Origin: Methylobacterium oryzihabitans
GTDB lineage: Bacteria; Pseudomonadota; Alphaproteobacteria; Rhizobiales; Beijerinckiaceae
Direction of reading: 5' to 3'
Length of the DNA: 64,000 nt
Assembly: GCF_004004555.2 (NCBI RefSeq)
Contig: NZ_SACP01000002.1
Location: 124,001 to 188,000 of the forward strand
Shown: piece by piece, positions 44,434 to 53,261 of the stretch
Numbering within the stretch: position 1 is the first letter of the stretch
How the letters are laid out: each line of letters starts with the position of its first letter
Position numbers and translations under genes: made by a program
Notes under the pieces: model-generated
The model's input: only the letters and a program-made list of their open reading frames with translations
Told to the model about the DNA's origin: nothing
The model's database searches: none

Positions 44434-45270
44434 ATGCCGGCGCATCACTGGCACGAACTCACCACCGCCGACCTGCCGCCGGAGCGCCTGCGCGCCGCCG
44501 TCGCGGTGCTGCCGGTGGCGGCGGTCGAGCAGCACGGGCCGCACCTGCCGCTCGGCACCGACGCGATCATCGCCGAGGGCTACCTCGCCCGCGTCGTCGG
44601 GCGGGTGCCCGACGACCTCGACGTGCTGATCCTGCCGGTGCAGACCGTCGGCGCCTCGGCCGAGCATGCGGGCTTTCCCGGCACGCTGAGCCTGTCGCCG
44701 GAGACGGCTCTGCGGGCCTGGGGCGAGATCGGCGGCGCGGTGGCGCGGGCCGGCTGCGGCCGGCTGGTGATCGTGACCTCGCACGGCGGCAACAGCGCGC
44801 TGATCGACCTCGTGGCGCTCGACCTGCGCGGGCGCCACGGCCTCGTCGCGGTCACCACCGCCTGGAGCCGGTTCGGCTACCCGCCCGGCCTGTTTCCCGA
44901 CGACGAGATCCGCCACGGCATCCATGGCGGCGGCGTCGAGACCGCCTTGATGCTGGCGCTGCGCCCCGACCTCGTCCGGCGCGAGGCGGTGGCCGACTTC
45001 GTGCCCCTGACCCGGGCGATGGAGCGGGACTACACCCACCTGCGCGCCGGGCGCCCGGCCGCCTTCGCGTGGCGGGCCGAGGACCTCAATCCCGCGGGCG
45101 CGATCGGCGACGCCACCCTCGGCACCGCCGAGGCCGGCGAGGCGGCGCTCGCCCACGGCGCCGGCGCCTTCGTGGAACTGCTGCGCGACGTCGCCCGCTT
45201 CGCCCTGCCGGCGGCGCGGGGCGCCGTGCCGGGTGCCGGTGCAGCGCCACCCTCCCGGCCGGGCGGCTGA
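44434..45270 (+). CDS. Creatininase family protein
   Basis: A 278-aa metal-dependent amidohydrolase. VAAVEQHGPHLPLGTDAI carries the Glu/His/Asp ligands of the creatininase family, then SAEHAGFPGTLSLSP and VTSHGGNSALI, and GIHGGGVETALML with the fourth ligand. Members include creatininase, ArfB and mycofactocin-type peptidase. The exact substrate is not clear. The ATG at 44434 follows GGAGG by 7 nt. Confidence 0.87.
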   Translation: MPAHHWHELTTADLPPERLRAAVAVLPVAAVEQHGPHLPLGTDAIIAEGYLARVVGRVPDDLDVLILPVQTVGASAEHAGFPGTLSLSPETALRAWGEIGGAVARAGCGRLVIVTSHGGNSALIDLVALDLRGRHGLVAVTTAWSRFGYPPGLFPDDEIRHGIHGGGVETALMLALRPDLVRREAVADFVPLTRAMERDYTHLRAGRPAAFAWRAEDLNPAGAIGDATLGTAEAGEAALAHGAGAFVELLRDVARFALPAARGAVPGAGAAPPSRPGG

Positions 45271-45283
45271 TACACTATATCAG
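45267..45283. promoter_or_regulatory. Inverted repeat ahead of the CobW gene
   Basis: CTGATA-CACTA-TATCAG, 48 bp before the CobW start and AT-rich against the background. It could be a metal-regulator site (Zur-like). It overlaps the creatininase stop. Confidence 0.35.
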
Positions 45284-45330
45284 TCGGGTTCGGCGCCGCG
45301 CCCGGCCCACCCCGTCTCGAAGAGTCCCGC

Positions 45331-46293
45331 ATGTCGGAGAAGATCCCCGTCACCGTCCTGACCGGCTACCTCGGCGCCGGCAAGACCACGCTGCTCAACC
45401 GCATCCTCACCGAGCCGCACGGCAAGCGCTACGCCGTGATCGTCAACGAGTTCGGCGAGATCGGCATCGACAACGACCTCGTGGTCGGCGCCGACGAGGA
45501 AGTGTTCGAGATGAACAACGGCTGCATCTGCTGCACCGTCCGCGGCGACCTCATCCGCATCATGGACGGGCTGATGAAGCGCAAGGGCAAGTTCGACGCG
45601 ATCATCGTCGAGACGACCGGCCTCGCCGACCCGGCCCCCGTCGCCCAGACCTTCTTCGTCGACCAGGACGTCGGCGAGGCCGCGCGCCTCGACGCGGTGG
45701 TGACGGTCGCCGACGCCCAATGGCTGAGCGAGCGCCTGAAGGACGCGCCCGAGGCCAAGAACCAGGTCGCCTTCGCCGACGTGATCCTGCTCAACAAGTC
45801 CGACCTCGTCGGGCCCGACGACCTCGCGGCGGTCGAGCGCCGGATCCGGGCGATCAACCCGTCGGCCGAGATCCACCGTACCGAGCGCTGCGCGATCCCC
45901 CTCGACCGGGTGCTCGACCGCCGCGCCTTCGACCTCGACCGGATCATCGCGGTCGAGCCCGACTTCCTCGAGGAGGGCCACCATCACCACCATTCCGACG
46001 AGATCCGGTCGGTCTCGGCGAAGATGGCCGGCCCGGTCGACCCGAACAAGTTCATGCCGTGGATCTCCGACCTGACCCAGGTCCAGGGCCCCGACATCCT
46101 GCGCTGCAAGGGCATCGTCAGCTTCCCCGACGAGCCGCGCCGGTTCGTGTTCCAGGGCGTGCACATGATCCTCGACGGCGACCTCCAGGACGAGTGGAAG
46201 CCCGGCGACCCGCGCGAGTCGCGCGTCGTGTTCATCGGCCGCAACCTCGACCCGGAGCGGATCCGCAGCGGCTTCGAGGCCTGCCGGGCCTGA
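45331..46293 (+). CDS. CobW/COG0523-type GTPase (probable zinc metallochaperone)
   Basis: A 320-aa G3E GTPase. [12 protein letters not shown] is Walker [15 protein letters not shown] carries the CxCC metal site, ETTGLADP is Walker B, LLNKSDLV is the guanine site. A His-rich segment ([11 protein letters not shown]) follows, and the C-terminal CobW domain. These features suggest delivery of zinc to client proteins rather than cobalamin synthesis. No cobalamin genes are nearby. Confidence 0.9.
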   Translation: MSEKIPVTVLTGYLGAGKTTLLNRILTEPHGKRYAVIVNEFGEIGIDNDLVVGADEEVFEMNNGCICCTVRGDLIRIMDGLMKRKGKFDAIIVETTGLADPAPVAQTFFVDQDVGEAARLDAVVTVADAQWLSERLKDAPEAKNQVAFADVILLNKSDLVGPDDLAAVERRIRAINPSAEIHRTERCAIPLDRVLDRRAFDLDRIIAVEPDFLEEGHHHHHSDEIRSVSAKMAGPVDPNKFMPWISDLTQVQGPDILRCKGIVSFPDEPRRFVFQGVHMILDGDLQDEWKPGDPRESRVVFIGRNLDPERIRSGFEACRA

Positions 46294-46383
46294 CGTGGGG
46301 ACGGCGGGGCGGGTCATCTTCGTCGCCTCGCCGCCTCCGTCGACTTGGGCTACACGCATCCGTCACCAGCGGAATGCGCGATC

Positions 46384-48000
46384 ATGTCGAAGCGGTCGGA
46401 TCGAGGCGTCGAGCAGAGCCAGCGGCGGCTGCTGCCCCTCGTCGTCGTGGCGGTGGTCCTCGGTCTGCTCGGCCTGCCGGTCGCCCTCTGGCTCGACCTC
46501 AGCCTGCTGTCGGAGCGGATCCTGCGCCAGCAGGCGAGCGAGACCGGCCGGCTCATCAACGACATGCGCGGCTTCTACGCCGAGGAGGTGGTCGACCGGG
46601 TGCTCAAGGCCGACCGGCCGGTTTCGGTGACGCACGAGTTCCGCGCGGTGCCGGGCGGCATCCCGATCCCCGCCACCCTGTCGATCGAGCTCGGCCGCCG
46701 CATCAGTCACCGCGACGGCGCGGTCGGCTACAAGTTCGTCTCCGACCTGCCGTTCAGGAACCGCGACCCCTACGCCCTCGACCCGTTCGAGCGCTCCGCC
46801 CTCGACACCCTGCGCCGGCGGCCCGCCGGCAGCCCGGGGCAGCCGGTGGTCGAGGTCTCCGGCTCGGTCTTCGACCGGCAGGTGCGGATCGCCAGCCCGA
46901 TCCTGATGGGTCCGGTCTGCGTCTCCTGCCACAACAGCCACCCGCTGAGCCCGAAGACCGACTGGGCGGTCGGCGACGTGCGCGGGATCCAGGAGGTCAC
47001 GATCCGCCAGCCGATCGAGGCCAACGTCTTCGCGTTCAAGTTCCTGCTCGGCTACCTCGCGCTGGCGGCGGCGGCGGGCATCGGCGTCATCCTGCTCCAG
47101 GGCCGGCAGGCCCGCCTGATCCGGGCGATGAACCGCGAACTCTCCACCGCCAACGACTTCCTGGCCGCGATCTCGCTCAAGATCGCCAAGTACCTGCCGC
47201 CGCAGATCTACAAGCGGATCTTCAGCGGCGAGAAGGACGTGGTGGTGCAGACCGAGCGCAAGAAGCTCACGATCTTCTTCTCCGACATCAAGGACTTCAC
47301 CGCCTCGACCGAGCGGCTGCAGCCGGAGGAGCTGACGGCGCTTCTCAACGAGTACTTCACCGAGATGGCGGCGATCGCCGCCCGCCACGGCGGCACGATC
47401 GACAAGTTCATCGGCGACGCGATGCTGGTGTTCTTCGGCGATCCCGAGACCCTCGGCGTCAAGGGCGACGCCCGCGCCTGCCTCGCCATGGCGGTCGAGA
47501 TGCAGCGCCGCCTCGACCAGTTGAACACGGTGTGGCGCAGCCGCGGCATCGAGGCGCCGTTCCGGGCCCGGATGGGCATCAACACCGGCTATTGCAACGT
47601 CGGCAATTTCGGCAGCGACGACCGGCTCGACTACACGATCATCGGCGCCGAGGCGAACCTCGCCGCGCGGCTGCAATCCATCGCCGAGCCCGGCGGCATC
47701 ATGCTGAGCTTCGAGACCTATTCCCAGGTCCGCGACGTGGTGCAGGCGGCGCCGCAGCCGCCGATCCGCATGAAGGGCATCAGCCGCGAGGTCGTGCCCT
47801 ACGCCGTGCGCGGGCTGACCGGCGACCTCGTGGTCGCCCCGACGGTGATCGCCGAGCAGGCCGCCGGCCTCGAACTGTTCCTCGACGTCGACGCGATCGA
47901 CGGCGCCTCGGTCGACCTCGCCCGGCGCCGGCTCACCGAGGCGCTGCAGGCCCTCGACCGCAAGGCGCAGCCGGCCTCCGCGGGAGCGACCTCCGCGTGA
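46384..48000 (+). CDS. Class III nucleotide cyclase with periplasmic DUF3365 (CxxCH) sensor
   Basis: A 538-aa membrane protein. A first membrane helix (~15-40) precedes a periplasmic DUF3365/Tll0287-like domain with VCVSCHNSHP, a CxxCH haem motif near residue 182. A second helix (FLLGYLALAAAAGIGVILL) is followed by a short linker and a class III cyclase domain: FFSDIKDFTASTERL with the metal Asp, IDKFIGDAMLVFF, and GINTGYCNVGNFGSDDRLDYTIIG. It probably makes cAMP in response to redox or haem ligand. The ATG at 46384 was chosen over a short N-extension. Confidence 0.9.
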   Translation: MSKRSDRGVEQSQRRLLPLVVVAVVLGLLGLPVALWLDLSLLSERILRQQASETGRLINDMRGFYAEEVVDRVLKADRPVSVTHEFRAVPGGIPIPATLSIELGRRISHRDGAVGYKFVSDLPFRNRDPYALDPFERSALDTLRRRPAGSPGQPVVEVSGSVFDRQVRIASPILMGPVCVSCHNSHPLSPKTDWAVGDVRGIQEVTIRQPIEANVFAFKFLLGYLALAAAAGIGVILLQGRQARLIRAMNRELSTANDFLAAISLKIAKYLPPQIYKRIFSGEKDVVVQTERKKLTIFFSDIKDFTASTERLQPEELTALLNEYFTEMAAIAARHGGTIDKFIGDAMLVFFGDPETLGVKGDARACLAMAVEMQRRLDQLNTVWRSRGIEAPFRARMGINTGYCNVGNFGSDDRLDYTIIGAEANLAARLQSIAEPGGIMLSFETYSQVRDVVQAAPQPPIRMKGISREVVPYAVRGLTGDLVVAPTVIAEQAAGLELFLDVDAIDGASVDLARRRLTEALQALDRKAQPASAGATSA

Positions 48001-48012
48001 GCCTCGGCGCGG

Positions 48013-48561
48013 TCAGCGGACCGTGACCTGATCCTTGATCCGCTCGAAGGTGGAGCGGCTGAGGATGCGCTTCGACAGGAGGTCCTGCGGCCGGGCATAG
48101 GGCCGCCCGCCGATGATCGCCTTGCCGATCATGCCGCCGCCGCGCAGGCCGTTCAGTTCGGCGAGCGTCGCGGTGTTGAGGTCGACGGCGCCGGCGGCCG
48201 GGAGCGGCGCCGGATCGGCGGGCGCGGGATCGGCCGGCGGCGAGAAGACCGGCGGCGGCGCCGGCGCGACCGGGGGCGGGGCCTGCACGATCGCGGGCGG
48301 TGGAACCTGGGCGACCGGCGGCACCGGCGCCGGTTCGGGCCGCGGCGGGGCCGGCTCGGGCGGGCGGGCGCCGGGATAGACCGAGCGCACCGGCTCCTCG
48401 GCGGGCTTGGCGGGATCGACCCTGGCGGCCTCGCCGACCTTCGGCGGCTGCGAGACCGGCGCTTCGCCGAAGCGCGCCGACAGCGTCTGCCACAGCAGCG
48501 CCAGCCCCGCGGCCAGGACGACGATGACGAGGGCGCGGGTCACGGCCGAACCGGTCAGCAT
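48013..48561 (-). CDS. Helix-hairpin-helix (ComEA-like) protein
   Basis: A 182-aa protein with one N-terminal membrane helix, a long Pro/Ala-rich linker (~residues 45-115) and a C-terminal HhH domain: AVDLNTATLAELNGLRGGGM. The rest (GRPYARPQDLLSKRILSRSTFERIKDQ) is typical of ComEA-type DNA-binding domains. It may be involved in DNA uptake or act as an envelope DNA-binding protein. The ATG at 48561 begins the helix. It converges on the cyclase with a 12-bp gap. Confidence 0.83.
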   Translation of the reverse strand: MLTGSAVTRALVIVVLAAGLALLWQTLSARFGEAPVSQPPKVGEAARVDPAKPAEEPVRSVYPGARPPEPAPPRPEPAPVPPVAQVPPPAIVQAPPPVAPAPPPVFSPPADPAPADPAPLPAAGAVDLNTATLAELNGLRGGGMIGKAIIGGRPYARPQDLLSKRILSRSTFERIKDQVTVR

Positions 48562-48860
48562 TCCGTGCGGACTCCGCGGGTCAGGAACGATACCCCGTCA
48601 TGATTAACGTGGGTCAACCGTCGCGAACAGTTGGCGGACGCTCCCGAGCGGCGTCATCCTCAGGCTCTTGCCGGCTTCCCGGTGTCGCACCGGCGGCGGA
48701 AAAGGCGACGGGTTCCGTTTTCACGTGAAAACGGCACCGCCCGGCCGCGGATCGGGTCTGCGCCCCGAGCCGGACGGTGCCGTAACGGCCGCCTCGCCTC
48801 CGGCTCGAATCCGCCCTATAAGCCGCGCTCCGCCGGACACCGCGCGATCCCCAGGGCGGA

Positions 48861-48990
48861 TGATGCGGTTTTGGACGATTCGTTCGGAGACCGTATCGAA
48901 GTCCGCGCGGCGCCGGAGCGGAGCCGATTTTCGCATCGCGAAGCGATCCCGCAGGGATCGCCAGAAGTGATCCATCGAAAATCGTATGAG
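48861..48990 (-). repeat. Dispersed palindromic repeat, copy E
   Basis: TGATGCGGTTTTGGACGATTCG at 48861 to AAAATCGTATGAG at 48990, ending 18 bp before the DAHP synthase start. The whole gap 48562-49007 is 446 bp; outside the repeat I see no gene. The promoter of the next gene must lie in or before the repeat. Confidence 0.75.
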
Positions 48991-49007
48991 GTGTGCAGGA
49001 GAGGACG

Positions 49008-50390
49008 ATGAGCGAGCGTTGGACCCCGACGAGCTGGCGGCGGCTGCCGATCCAGCAGGTGCCGGACTATCCGGATGCGGCGGCCCTGGAGGCGGTCGAA
49101 CGTCAGCTCGCGAGCTTTCCGCCGCTGGTCTTCGCCGGCGAGGCGCGCAAGCTGAAGGCGAGTCTGGCCAAGGTCGCGGCCGGCGAGGCGTTCCTGCTCC
49201 AGGGCGGCGACTGCGCCGAGAGCTTCGACGAGCATTCCGCCGACAACATCCGCGACTTCTTCCGCGTCTTCCTCCAGATGGCGCTGGTGCTCACCTTCGC
49301 CGGCGGCTCGCCGGTGGTGAAGGTCGGGCGCATCGCCGGCCAGTTCGCCAAGCCGCGCTCGTCGCCGACCGAGACCAGCGGCGGCGTCGCGCTGCCGAGC
49401 TACCGCGGCGACATCGTCAACGGCCTCGGCTTCACCGAGGAGGAGCGGGTGCCGAGCCCGCAGCGCCAGCTCGAGGCCTATCGCCAGTCGGCCGCGACCC
49501 TGAACCTGCTGCGCGCCTTCGCCACCGGCGGCTACGCCAACCTCGAGAACGCCCATCGCTGGATGCTCGGCTTCGTCAAGGACTCGCCCCAGTCCTCGGC
49601 CTATGCCGACCTCGCCCAGCGCATGACCGAGACCCTCGACTTCATGCAGGCGATCGGCATCAACCCGGAGACGCACCAGGAGGTGCGCCAGACCGACTTC
49701 TACACCAGCCACGAGGCGCTGCTGCTCGGCTACGAGCAGGCGCTGACCCGGGTCGATTCGACCAGCGGCGACTGGTACGCCACGTCGGGCCACATGCTGT
49801 GGATCGGCGACCGCACCCGTCAGGCCGACCACGCCCACATCGAGTACGCCCGGGGCATCCGCAACCCGGTCGGCCTCAAATGCGGCCCCTCGCTCAAGCC
49901 CGACGACCTGATCCGGCTCGTGGACCTGCTCAACCCGACCAACGAAGCCGGGCGCCTGACCCTGATCTGCCGCTTCGGCGCCGACAAGGTCGGCGACCAC
50001 CTCCCCGGCCTGATCCGGGCGGTGGAGCGCGAGGGCCGCAAGGTGGTGTGGTCGTGCGACCCGATGCACGGCAACACGGTGACGGCGAACGGCTACAAGA
50101 CCCGGCCGTTCGACCGGGTGATGAAGGAGATCCAGGGCTTCTTCGACGTCCACCGCGCCGAGGGCACCCATGCCGGCGGCATCCACCTGGAGATGACCGG
50201 CAAGAACGTCACCGAGTGCACCGGCGGCGCCCGGGCGCTCACCGCCGAGGATCTGCAGGACCGCTACCACACCTATTGCGACCCGCGGCTCAACGCCGAG
50301 CAGGCGCTGGAGGTGGCGTTCCTGACCGCCGACCTCGTCAAGCGCGAGCGCAAGGACAAGGAGCGGCCGCGGATCGAGGCGGCGGAATGA
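49008..50390 (+). CDS. aroG: Class II 3-deoxy-D-arabino-heptulosonate 7-phosphate synthase
   Basis: A 460-aa plant-type (class II) DAHP synthase, the first enzyme of the shikimate pathway. Blocks: [53 protein letters not shown] and [10 protein letters not shown], then [18 protein letters not shown] with PEP/metal ligands. The ATG at 49008 follows AGGAGAGGA. It ends at a strong terminator. The gene symbol is the customary one; class II enzymes carry several names. Confidence 0.95.
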   Translation: MSERWTPTSWRRLPIQQVPDYPDAAALEAVERQLASFPPLVFAGEARKLKASLAKVAAGEAFLLQGGDCAESFDEHSADNIRDFFRVFLQMALVLTFAGGSPVVKVGRIAGQFAKPRSSPTETSGGVALPSYRGDIVNGLGFTEEERVPSPQRQLEAYRQSAATLNLLRAFATGGYANLENAHRWMLGFVKDSPQSSAYADLAQRMTETLDFMQAIGINPETHQEVRQTDFYTSHEALLLGYEQALTRVDSTSGDWYATSGHMLWIGDRTRQADHAHIEYARGIRNPVGLKCGPSLKPDDLIRLVDLLNPTNEAGRLTLICRFGADKVGDHLPGLIRAVEREGRKVVWSCDPMHGNTVTANGYKTRPFDRVMKEIQGFFDVHRAEGTHAGGIHLEMTGKNVTECTGGARALTAEDLQDRYHTYCDPRLNAEQALEVAFLTADLVKRERKDKERPRIEAAE

Positions 50391-50395
50391 TCTGA

Positions 50396-50421
50396 AGAGG
50401 GGCGGCCCGGGCCGCCCCTCT
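50396..50421 (+). terminator. Strong terminator after DAHP synthase
   Basis: AGAGGGGCGGCCC followed directly by its exact complement GGGCCGCCCCTCT, a perfect 26-bp palindrome, then CGTTGT. Confidence 0.75.
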
Positions 50422-50439
50422 CGTTGTCCGGAGGCCCCC

Positions 50440-51123
50440 CTGCTGACGCCCGACGAATGGACCGCCCTGCGGCTGAGCCTCCAGGTCGCCGGCGTCGCGA
50501 CGCTGACGAGCCTCGTCCCCGGCTTCGCCGTGGCCTATCTCCTCGCCCGCGGGTCGTTCCGCGGTCGGGCCGTCCTCGACGGGCTGGTGCATCTGCCGCT
50601 GATCCTGCCGCCGGTGGTGACCGGCTACCTCCTGCTCCTCGCCTTCGGCCGCCGCGGCTGGATCGGCCCGGCGCTCGCCGAACTCGGCATCGTGTTCTCG
50701 TTCCGCTGGACCGGCGCGGCGCTCGCCTGCGCGGTGATGGGTTTTCCGCTGATGGTACGGGCGATGCGCCTGTCGATCGAGGCGGTGGACGGCAAGCTCG
50801 AACAGGCGGCCGCGACCCTCGGCGCGCGGCCCGCGATGGTGTTTCTGCTGGTGACCCTGCCGCTGTCCCTGCCCGGCATCCTCGCCGGGGCGGTGCTCGC
50901 CTTCGCCAAGGCGATGGGCGAGTTCGGCGCCACCATCACCTTCGTCTCCAACATCCCGGGCGAGACCCAGACCCTGCCCGCGGCGATCTACACCCTGCTC
51001 CAGGTGCCCGGCGGCGAGGCCGGGGCGTTCCGCCTGACGCTGGTCTCGATCGCCGTCTCGATGCTCGCCCTCCTGGCCTCCGAGGGGTTGGCCCGCCGCG
51101 CCCGGCTCCGGCTCGGCGCATGA
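50440..51123 (+). CDS. modB: Molybdate ABC transporter permease ModB
   Basis: A 227-aa permease with about five helices; the EAA loop (LEQAAATLGARPAMVFLLVTLPL) and GAVLAFAKAMGEFGATITF are typical of ModB. The first 30 residues have no ATG/GTG/TTG. The frame opens after GGAGG at 50430-50434 with CTG CTG ACG CCC, so translation very probably begins at the CTG at 50440 (5-nt spacing) or 50443 (8-nt), giving the normal family N-terminus LTPDEWTALRLSLQVA. The next possible start at 50530 loses the first helix. modA is not adjacent. Confidence 0.9.
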   Translation: MLTPDEWTALRLSLQVAGVATLTSLVPGFAVAYLLARGSFRGRAVLDGLVHLPLILPPVVTGYLLLLAFGRRGWIGPALAELGIVFSFRWTGAALACAVMGFPLMVRAMRLSIEAVDGKLEQAAATLGARPAMVFLLVTLPLSLPGILAGAVLAFAKAMGEFGATITFVSNIPGETQTLPAAIYTLLQVPGGEAGAFRLTLVSIAVSMLALLASEGLARRARLRLGA

Positions 51124-52226
51124 TCGAGGTCGCGGTCGTCCACCGGCAGGGCGGCTTCACCCTCGACGCCGCCTTCACGGCCGGGGGCCGGGTCACCGCC
51201 CTGTTCGGCCGCTCGGGCTCGGGCAAGACCACCCTGGTCAACGTGCTCGCCGGCCTGCTGCGGCCCGAGCGGGGACGCATCGCGGTCGACGGCCAGGTGC
51301 TGCTCGATACCGCGGCCGGCCTCGACGTGCCGGTGCATCGACGCCGGATCGGCTACGTGTTCCAGGACGCGCGCCTGTTCCCGCATCTCGACGTGCGCCG
51401 CAACCTGATCTTCGGCCGCCGCTTCGCGCGCGATGCCGCGGGCGGGGCGTCCCTGGCGGACGTCGCCGGCCTGCTCGGCCTCGCGCCGCTCCTCGACCGG
51501 CGGCCGGCCGGGCTGTCGGGGGGCGAGCGCCAGCGGGTCGCGATCGGGCGGGCGTTGCTCGCCCGTCCGCGCCTGCTGCTGATGGACGAGCCGCTGGCCG
51601 CCCTCGACGAGGCGCGCAAGGCCGAGATCATGCCGTATCTCGCGCGCCTGCGCGACGAGGCCGGGGTGCCGATCGTCTATGTCAGCCACGCGGTCGCCGA
51701 GGTGGCGCAACTCGCCGGGACGGTGGTGGTCCTGTCGGAGGGTCGCGTCGCCGCCACCGGGCCGGCGGCCGAGATCCTGCGCCGGGCCGACCTCTTCCAC
51801 GGCCGCGACGGCGCCGAGGCGGGCACGCTCCTCGACCTGCGGGTCGCCGCGCACGATCCCGGGTTCGGCCTCACTCGCCTCGACGGGCCGGCCGGATCGC
51901 TGTCGGTCCCGCTCCTGCCGCAGCCGCCCGGCACGCCGGTGCGGGTGCGGGTGCGCGCCCGCGACGTGCTGATCGCCCGGCCGCCCGTCCCGGATCTCAG
52001 CGCCCGCAACCGCCTTGCCGGACGGATCGTCGCCGTGACCGCGGAGGGGAGCGGACCGCATGCGCTGGTGGAGATCGCCTGCGGGCCGGTCCGCCTGACC
52101 GCCCGCATCACCCGGCAGGCCGCGCACGCGATGGGGCTGGCGCCGGGCCAGGAGGTGGTTGCAGTCGTGAAGAGCGTCGCCTTCGACAGCGACACGATCG
52201 GGATCGCGGGCGAGGTGGAGGTGTGA
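51120..52226 (+). CDS. modC: Molybdate ABC transporter ATP-binding protein ModC
   Basis: A 368-aa ATPase. Walker A is LFGRSGSGKTTLVN, the Q loop YVFQDARLFPHL, the signature LSGGERQRVAIGRAL, Walker B LLLMDEPLAALD, the H loop YVSHAVAEV. The C-terminal part (~285-368) has a MOP/TOBE domain (NRLAGRIVAVTAEG) that senses oxyanion. It overlaps modB (ATGA). There is no periplasmic ModA gene on either side. Confidence 0.95.
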   Translation: MIEVAVVHRQGGFTLDAAFTAGGRVTALFGRSGSGKTTLVNVLAGLLRPERGRIAVDGQVLLDTAAGLDVPVHRRRIGYVFQDARLFPHLDVRRNLIFGRRFARDAAGGASLADVAGLLGLAPLLDRRPAGLSGGERQRVAIGRALLARPRLLLMDEPLAALDEARKAEIMPYLARLRDEAGVPIVYVSHAVAEVAQLAGTVVVLSEGRVAATGPAAEILRRADLFHGRDGAEAGTLLDLRVAAHDPGFGLTRLDGPAGSLSVPLLPQPPGTPVRVRVRARDVLIARPPVPDLSARNRLAGRIVAVTAEGSGPHALVEIACGPVRLTARITRQAAHAMGLAPGQEVVAVVKSVAFDSDTIGIAGEVEV

Positions 52227-52262
52227 GGCGGAGCGGGGAAGACGTGCCCGCTCATACGAGAA

Positions 52263-52286
52263 CGGCGGGCCCCGAAGGACCCGCCG
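52263..52286. terminator. Hairpin between convergent modC and DUF4142 genes
   Basis: CGGCGGGCCC-CGAA-GGACCCGCCG, a 10-bp stem with one mismatch. It serves both convergent genes. Confidence 0.5.
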
Positions 52287-52315
52287 CCGCATCGTCGGCG
52301 ATGAAGGGGTGCCGC

Positions 52316-53038
52316 TCAGCGGGCGCCCGGCAGGCGCTCGGCCTGGGCGAGGTGCTGCTGCATCACCGGCAGGGCCTGCTCGGCATAGGCGCGCAGGGCC
52401 GGGTTCGGTCCGGTCTGGGCATAGGCCTGGTAGCTGGCGACGGTCATGCGGTGCGACTGGACCTGCATCTGCCCGTAGGTCTGGTCGAAGCGCGGGCCGG
52501 CCGGGGCGGCGGCGAGCTCGTTCAGCATCGCCTGCTGCTCGGGGCTCAGCGGCACGACCTGGGTCGCGGCGGTGGTGGTCACGTCGCCGTCCATGTCGAC
52601 CGCGGCCGCGCCGGCGCGGGCCCCGCGCGACATGCCGGTGCCGAGGCCCTCGACCGCGCCGACCGGGCCGCCCTGGAGCGTGCCGCCGACGACGCCCGCC
52701 GCCGCGCCGGTGGCGGCGCCGACCGCGGTGCCGGCGATCTGGAACGGCGCCTCGATCAGGCCGCCGACGAGGCCGCCGTTGGTGCCGCGGGCGACGTTCT
52801 CACGGCCGCCGAGCAGCGCGACGTTGGCGGCGCGGTGATCGCGGATCGCCTCGCGGGCGAAGGCGCGGACCTGCGGGTTGCGGCTCTTCTCCAGGGCGAT
52901 CTGGCTCGACTTGACCTCGAACGCATTCGACATCAGGGCCTGCGAGCGGAACTCGTTGAAGTTACCGAGCTGCTGCGCGAAGGCGGGGGTCGCAAGGGCA
53001 ACGATCAGACCCGAGAGGACAACGGTCTTCTTCATCAT
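52316..53038 (-). CDS. DUF4142 family exported protein with Gly/Ala-rich insert
   Basis: A 240-aa protein. It has a Sec signal (VVLSGLIVALATPAFA), then the first helical half of DUF4142 (NAFEVKSSQIALEKS, VRAFAREAIRDHRAANVAL). About 75 residues follow that are rich in Gly and Ala (GTAVGAATGAAAGVVGGTLQ), like a glycine-zipper. The second DUF4142 half (LSPEQQAMLNEL, FDQTYGQMQVQSH, LPVMQQHLAQAERL) closes the fold. DUF4142 proteins are ferritin-like and often stress-induced. The ATG at 53038 has GGAG at a good distance; an EcfG-like promoter lies upstream. Confidence 0.85.
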   Translation of the reverse strand: MMKKTVVLSGLIVALATPAFAQQLGNFNEFRSQALMSNAFEVKSSQIALEKSRNPQVRAFAREAIRDHRAANVALLGGRENVARGTNGGLVGGLIEAPFQIAGTAVGAATGAAAGVVGGTLQGGPVGAVEGLGTGMSRGARAGAAAVDMDGDVTTTAATQVVPLSPEQQAMLNELAAAPAGPRFDQTYGQMQVQSHRMTVASYQAYAQTGPNPALRAYAEQALPVMQQHLAQAERLPGAR

Positions 53039-53134
53039 GAAATCTCCGAATGGAATAACTGCGTCAGCGGCAGGGATGGGCGAGGATAGACCACGCCCCG
53101 GCGCGCGCTGACCGGTCAAGTTACCTGCCCCAAC

Positions 53135-53159
53135 AACCGAAGTTCTCCGGCTTGGTTCC
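53135..53159 (-). promoter_or_regulatory. EcfG-type promoter for the DUF4142 gene
   Basis: On the minus strand GGAAC (53159-53155), 17 nt, GTT (53137-53135). The base before GTT is G rather than C. It lies about 97 nt before the start codon. Confidence 0.5.
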
Positions 53160-53261
53160 CGAAAAAATTCATCCGGCCGCGGCGGGTTCGAGGGCGCCCC
53201 GGCCGGAGCGTTCCGCTAGAACGCGGGTCCCCGCCCCTTCCGCGAGCCCCCTCCCCGCCCC

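Noticed and set aside
43635..48026. A long open frame of more than 1400 codons on the plus strand across several genes
   Set aside because: It is Arg/Pro/Gly-rich, covers well-recognised genes in other frames (MarR, creatininase, CobW, cyclase) and is a by-product of high GC.
48993..49008. An earlier start for DAHP synthase
   Set aside because: It would run into the repeat end and lacks a ribosome site; the ATG at 49008 has AGGAGAGGA.
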